64,000 nucleotides of DNA, from contig DATBHW010000052.1 in assembly GCA_036557285.1 (NCBI GenBank), forward strand, positions 62,001 through 126,000, written 5' to 3'. This DNA comes from Ktedonobacterales bacterium. GTDB lineage: Bacteria; Chloroflexota; Ktedonobacteria; Ktedonobacterales; DATBGS01. Numbering within the stretch: position 1 is the first letter of the stretch; every line of letters starts with the position of its first letter. Shown piece after piece: positions 60,474 to 64,000 of this stretch. Below the pieces are notes generated by a model. The model was not told the DNA's origin, did no database searches, and saw only the letters and a program-made list of their open reading frames with translations. The position numbers and the translations under genes are program-made.

Positions 60474-62885
60474 CTACGTCGGCTTCAGCGTCAGCTTCCC
60501 ATCCGCCGCCGCCTCAATCTGGTCGCGCTCGTAGAGCAGCGGATAGTGCTTGACCGCCAGCCACGTCTCGATCATATCGGCGTAGTGCGGGCTGCCAGGA
60601 TGCCCCGATTGCCCGGTGGGATAGCCGAAGAGGCCCGACCGCGTATCGGCCAGATCGATAATCTGCCGGAAGGACGGCGACCAGTTGGACGCCGCGTAGG
60701 GCTTGCCCGGCGCGAACGCCATCTGGCAGACCGTATCGGTATCGCCGCTCACCGGGAACGGCCCGCGATTAAAGAGCCGGTGCAGCGGCTTCACCTGCCC
60801 CAGCGGATGCCCGAAGGTGATGCCATGCAGCCTGCCCCACTGCCAGCCCGCCATCTGCCTGCCCAGCTTGCCGCGCAGTTCATCCAGCGCCCCCTCGAAG
60901 GACGCCTGCATCGCCTCCTGCCAGTTCTTCGGCCCTCTGGGCAGGGCGCTCTCGGCAAACCAGCGGGTATCGCCTTCGTTGAGCAGATCGATCAGCAGCG
61001 GCGTGCTGCGCCCCGCGTACATATTGGACGGCGAAAGGACGCTCAGCCCCTTGCCCACATAGTCTTCGGCCAGTTCCTCGCCCAGCACCGAGCCAAAGGT
61101 CACTTTCAGCATCCGCAGCAAGAAGACCTCGTAGATCGCTGCCGCCGCGCTCTCTTTATCCAGCGCAAAGTTCCACGAGCGCAGCAGCCCCAATGCCTGG
61201 CGCTGCGTCTCATTGCGCGGCTCCAGTTTCAGCAGGTGGGGGACAATCTGCGAGGCCGGGATAGAAAAGAAATCGCCTTGAATCGCCGCCATATCTGCCG
61301 GAGTCAGCCGCTCTCCCTCGTTGAGCAGATCGGTGATGCGCCGCGCGCGGTAGCCGCTGAAATACTCGTGCGTAATGAAATGGGGGAAGTCATCGCCTAC
61401 GATGCGATTATTCGCCGTCACAATCTGATGGCTCGGCGGGTTATACGCCTGGGGCAGTTCCTCGAAGGGTATTGTACCCGCCCACTCGTATTCGCCCGTC
61501 CAGCCCGGCACAGGCAGCAAGCCCTGGCCTTTGGCGCGCACCGGCACGCGCCCAGCCATATAATAGCCGATATTGCCGTCCACATCGGCATAGACGAAGT
61601 TCTGCGCCGGAGCGTCCCAGTGACGCAGCGCGGCGGTAAACTCCTCCCAATTGCCCGCGCGATTGATGCCCAGCACCGCTTCGGCAGTGGTCGCCGGGGC
61701 ATGGCTGGTCCAGCGCAGCGCCATCGGCTGGCCGCCTGGCTCCATGCCGGTGATGATCGGCCCATGCCGCGTCATCACCACCTCTTCAACCTCCGGCTCC
61801 ACGCGGCCCTTCACACGAATCTCCTCGCGGATAACCTTCGCTTCTTCCCACGCGCCCTGATAGTCGTATTGCCGGGGGTTCTCAGGGTTGAATCGCTCCA
61901 AATAGAGGTCTTGCGTATCGGGTCCAGCGTTGGTGACGCCCCAGGCGATGCGCCGGTTGCGTCCGATAATCACGCCGGGCAGCCCCGGCAGCGTGGCCCC
62001 GATCACATCCAGCCCTGGCGTATTCAGATGGCAGTGATGCCAGATGCCGGGCATCTGCGCCGCCAGGTGCGGGTCATTGGCGAGCATCGGCTTGCCGCTC
62101 AGGGTGCGCGTGCCATCCACCACCCAGTTATTGCTGCCATGTGTCGGGCTGAGGATGCCCACCAGTTCTTTCATCTGCCGGTATTGATCCAAAAGCGGCG
62201 TATGCAAGCCCTCATAGGTTGCGCCAGGCGGCACAATCAGCGGATCGCCGCGCCCATAGAGCGGCTCGATACGCGCAGCGCGCTCCGGCCCAAGCCGGGA
62301 AACAAACTTCGCTCGCAGTAGTTCAGATTCCCAGTTGCCCGCCAGACTCCAGGCCATCATCTTGCCCCAGGAGAGTGAATCAACGACGGACCAGGGTTCC
62401 GGCTTCAGCCGCAAAAGAACCATCTCCAGCGGCAGGCGGCCCGTGTGTCGCTCGATGAAGGCATTCACACCCGCGCTGTAGGCATCGCTCAGACGGCGCG
62501 ACTCCTCGCTGAGCAGCGGCGCGTCTTGCTCTGCGGCGCGGCGCAAACCAATGCGCCGGATAAACCGATCTGCCTCCAGCGCGATCTCGCCAAAAATCTC
62601 CGAGAGGCGGCCCGCCGCTGTGCGCCGGTTCAACTCCATCTGCCAGAGGCGGTCTTGCGCGTGGACATAGCCCTGCGCAAAATACAGGTCTTCGAGCGTG
62701 TTGGCAAACAGATGAGGCACGCCCAGGCCATCACGAATAACCTCGACCTCGCTCGTGAGGCCGGGCAGGCGCTCTTCTCCGCGAATCTTTGGCAGAGGCC
62801 GACGCAGCATCACATAGGTCACTCCGCTCACCAGACCCACCACGCCAGTCCCAAGCGCAAGCGCATTACGCCACAAGGATGCCAT
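60474..62885 (-). CDS. Penicillin acylase family N-terminal nucleophile hydrolase
   Basis: 803 residues. An N-terminal hydrophobic segment (LALGTGVVGLVSGVTYVML) anchors or exports the protein. The alpha part ends at Gly250, and the nucleophile is Ser251 in THGSNNWVVDGTRTLSGKPM, where autocatalytic cleavage creates the beta chain. Other family blocks are LANDPHLAAQMPGIWH, HGPIITGMEPGGQPMALRW and NPPSHQIVTANNRI. Members hydrolyse amide bonds, including penicillins, AHL signals and N-acyl amino acids; the substrate is undetermined. Monocistronic. Confidence 0.95.
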   Translation of the reverse strand: MASLWRNALALGTGVVGLVSGVTYVMLRRPLPKIRGEERLPGLTSEVEVIRDGLGVPHLFANTLEDLYFAQGYVHAQDRLWQMELNRRTAAGRLSEIFGEIALEADRFIRRIGLRRAAEQDAPLLSEESRRLSDAYSAGVNAFIERHTGRLPLEMVLLRLKPEPWSVVDSLSWGKMMAWSLAGNWESELLRAKFVSRLGPERAARIEPLYGRGDPLIVPPGATYEGLHTPLLDQYRQMKELVGILSPTHGSNNWVVDGTRTLSGKPMLANDPHLAAQMPGIWHHCHLNTPGLDVIGATLPGLPGVIIGRNRRIAWGVTNAGPDTQDLYLERFNPENPRQYDYQGAWEEAKVIREEIRVKGRVEPEVEEVVMTRHGPIITGMEPGGQPMALRWTSHAPATTAEAVLGINRAGNWEEFTAALRHWDAPAQNFVYADVDGNIGYYMAGRVPVRAKGQGLLPVPGWTGEYEWAGTIPFEELPQAYNPPSHQIVTANNRIVGDDFPHFITHEYFSGYRARRITDLLNEGERLTPADMAAIQGDFFSIPASQIVPHLLKLEPRNETQRQALGLLRSWNFALDKESAAAAIYEVFLLRMLKVTFGSVLGEELAEDYVGKGLSVLSPSNMYAGRSTPLLIDLLNEGDTRWFAESALPRGPKNWQEAMQASFEGALDELRGKLGRQMAGWQWGRLHGITFGHPLGQVKPLHRLFNRGPFPVSGDTDTVCQMAFAPGKPYAASNWSPSFRQIIDLADTRSGLFGYPTGQSGHPGSPHYADMIETWLAVKHYPLLYERDQIEAAADGKLTLKPT

Positions 62886-62908
62886 AAATGTTTCCCCCTA
62901 CTTGCTAT

Positions 62909-63016
62909 TGTAGCGCCGCCGTCTCGGCGGCTCAACGCTGCGATAGGGCGGACGTTACGCGAAAGACGTGAACTTTCGCTCATGCGTTCGGTTGGCCGCC
63001 GAGACGGCGGCGCTAC
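62909..63016. repeat. MITE-core palindrome copy H
   Basis: TGTAGCGCCGCCGTCTCGGCGGC (read in parts) on the left and its complement on the right, with a shortened interior (ACGTTACGCGAAAGACGTGAAC). The GGTTC-type ends are absent and I see no target duplication. It lies just upstream of the penicillin acylase start. 63017-63269 contains no other feature. Confidence 0.75.
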
Positions 63017-63269
63017 GTATCAGCCCTTCAGGCAGCAGGGCAACCCAGCAACGACCCAGACGGCAGTTGAACGCTTTCGCCAGCAGCGCCCTGTTATTAA
63101 GGAGTGTAGCGCAATTTAGCGCGTCGGGCAAGCGTCAGCGCACTGCCCCATGTGGATATATAGCTATGGCCTATTGGGCAAACAGCACGAACGAACTACT
63201 CTCCTCGTCTCTTTGGAGTATACTGTTCACAATAACAAACATAGAAACCCTGGCAGCAGGAAGATAAAG

Positions 63270-63677
63270 ATGCACGGATGCCAGGAAGGGGTGCAGCAGA
63301 TGGTTCCTCATAAGTACCTCGTTCTCTGGCTCAGTGGGTGGGCGCTCGTCCTCGCGGGAGTACCCGTTGGTCTCATTTCCCTGCCAGATCTCTTGCTCTG
63401 GATGACTGCATCGCCTTTGCCTGGTATGTTGTTAGCGATCCCGCTGGCCCTGTGGTCCTATCTGCCCATGCCACCGCTGGTGAAGGCTGGGGTCTTCGAC
63501 GGGTGGAGGGGAACCTTCGTGTTAGTAGGGTGGGAGATCTTCTCGCTCGCGGGCGTCGGTGCCTTGCTCCTCCTCCACCTTCCCATTGAATTCCTGATCC
63601 CCCTGGCAGCTATGGTATACGTACCTCTTATAGTGGTAGCCCTCCAGATGAAGGCAGAGAGGCGCCAGATCTCATAG
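63270..63677 (+). CDS. Membrane protein of unknown function
   Basis: 135 residues with three or four hydrophobic segments (LVLWLSGWALVLAGVPVGLI; GMLLAIPLALWSYLPMPPL; GTFVLVGWEIFSLAGVGALL; FLIPLAAMVYVPLIVVAL). CAGGAAG precedes the ATG at 63270; a Met 10 residues later is an alternative start. No signature known to me. Convergent with an MFS transporter gene. Confidence 0.72.
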   Translation: MHGCQEGVQQMVPHKYLVLWLSGWALVLAGVPVGLISLPDLLLWMTASPLPGMLLAIPLALWSYLPMPPLVKAGVFDGWRGTFVLVGWEIFSLAGVGALLLLHLPIEFLIPLAAMVYVPLIVVALQMKAERRQIS

Positions 63678-63689
63678 GAGCGCTATTCG

Positions 63690-63725
63690 CCCCAGGCTGA
63701 CCAGCAGTATCTTCTCAGCCTGGGG
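63690..63725. terminator. 11-bp perfect hairpin between convergent genes
   Basis: CCCCAGGCTGA (63690-63700) pairs with TCAGCCTGGGG (63715-63725). It follows the membrane protein stop by 12 bases and precedes the MFS gene end on the other strand. Confidence 0.7.
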
Positions 63726-63814
63726 AGAGAATCCACAGCCGGAGCCGATCAAATTTGAGCCGCCTGTACATGTGCCACTTGATGAGCTTGAGTCGGTGAC
63801 TCTGGCCCAGAACA

Positions 63815-64000
63815 TTAAGAGGGGGTACAGCAGTGTCGCGGGCCTGGCCGCGCCTGCAAGGCCAGCCAGATGCCCAGCATGACACCGCTGAGCAGCATGC
63901 AATAGGGCAGCAGCGACCACAAGCCCACCCGCTGCGCCAGATTGCCCGCCAGCCAGGGAAAGAACGCCGCGCCCATGCTGCCCAGGCTGGCAAGAAAGCC
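63815..64000 (-). CDS. MFS transporter, C-terminal end (5' part outside window)
   Basis: Reading from the window edge on the minus strand gives 61 codons to a TAA at 63815-63817. The peptide contains GFLASLGSMGAAFFPWLAGN and then GLWSLLPYCMLLSGVMLGIW, which match the last two helices of a major facilitator transporter, where G-x-x-G-x-A-x-F-P is typical of sugar and drug symporters. The tail is short and ends after an Arg-rich stretch. Start codon and most of the protein lie beyond 64000. Confidence 0.75.
   Translation of the reverse strand, partial: GFLASLGSMGAAFFPWLAGNLAQRVGLWSLLPYCMLLSGVMLGIWLALQARPGPRHCCTPS

Noticed and set aside
60378-62321. Long open frame on the plus strand across the penicillin acylase gene
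   Set aside because: It is the antisense of a complete, motif-bearing gene, has no ribosome binding site and no recognisable domain. GC-rich codon bias creates such frames.
8156-63016. Repeated GCC-rich palindromes as a CRISPR array
   Set aside because: The copies are dispersed over 55 kb, not spaced regularly, and have inverted-repeat ends and target duplications.

Overview
This 64 kb window is a GC-rich bacterial chromosome segment with housekeeping genes and scattered small mobile elements. The gene content points to Chloroflexota, most likely a Ktedonobacteria-like lineage. Reasons are a pepP-efp-accB-xseA-xseB order, a MinCDE operon with very long low-complexity extensions, several FHA or zinc-ribbon proteins with Pro/Gln-rich linkers, an S53 (sedolisin) protease, a DnaD/DnaI-type helicase loader operon and a solitary SelB. 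This placement is inference; no rRNA lies in the window.

Layout. 1-8.1 kb: end of a methyltransferase gene, a HigBA-like toxin-antitoxin pair, a minus-strand run (PAP2-like, xseB, xseA, an AccB homologue, efp, pepP), a divergent Rrf2 regulator with three Cys, then an osmC-rsmA pair. 8.1-20.5 kb: a MITE copy, a cupin, tRNA-Asn(GTT) with promoter and terminator, an MNT/HEPN pair, NDH-2, FHA proteins, a secreted S53 protease, clpB, and a transglutaminase-like/FHA gene pair. 20.5-27 kb: a replication block, dnaB (with intein)-dnaD-dnaI on the minus strand. A cluster of DnaA boxes separates it from selB. 27-35 kb: zinc-ribbon protein, hsp20-lon (translationally coupled), minC-minD-minE, and a WXG100-like protein. 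35-43 kb: a lipid kinase-like gene, a HelY/Ski2-like helicase whose Walker A motif is split by a class 3 intein, a candidate structured RNA behind a CRP-type site, a hydrolase and secreted/zinc-ribbon proteins. 43-50 kb: hutU and hutH separated by a decayed VapBC-like pair, an aspartic protease and a MITE, then a three-repeat membrane protein and a DUF433/DUF5615 pair bracketed by two MITE copies. 50-64 kb: hypothetical and P-loop proteins, GNAT, ispH, a helicase-associated protein, a matrixin-like protease, an XRE regulator with a tandem-palindrome operator, penicillin acylase, and the 3' end of an MFS transporter gene.

The strongest unusual signals are these. (1) A family of about 160-210 bp palindromic MITEs has GGTTCYACCA-type ends and clear 9-bp target duplications at three copies; one copy is inserted in frame into a toxin-like gene. 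(2) A class 3 (Ala1, Trp/Cys/Thr signature) intein with an embedded HTH interrupts a helicase P-loop. (3) An AccB homologue has Asn in place of the biotinylated Lys. (4) Three DnaA boxes are phased at exactly 12 bp, with further boxes nearby, beside the helicase loader operon. (5) A TGTGA-N6-TCACA site is placed at about -41.5 of a promoter that reads into a foldable region with no ORF.
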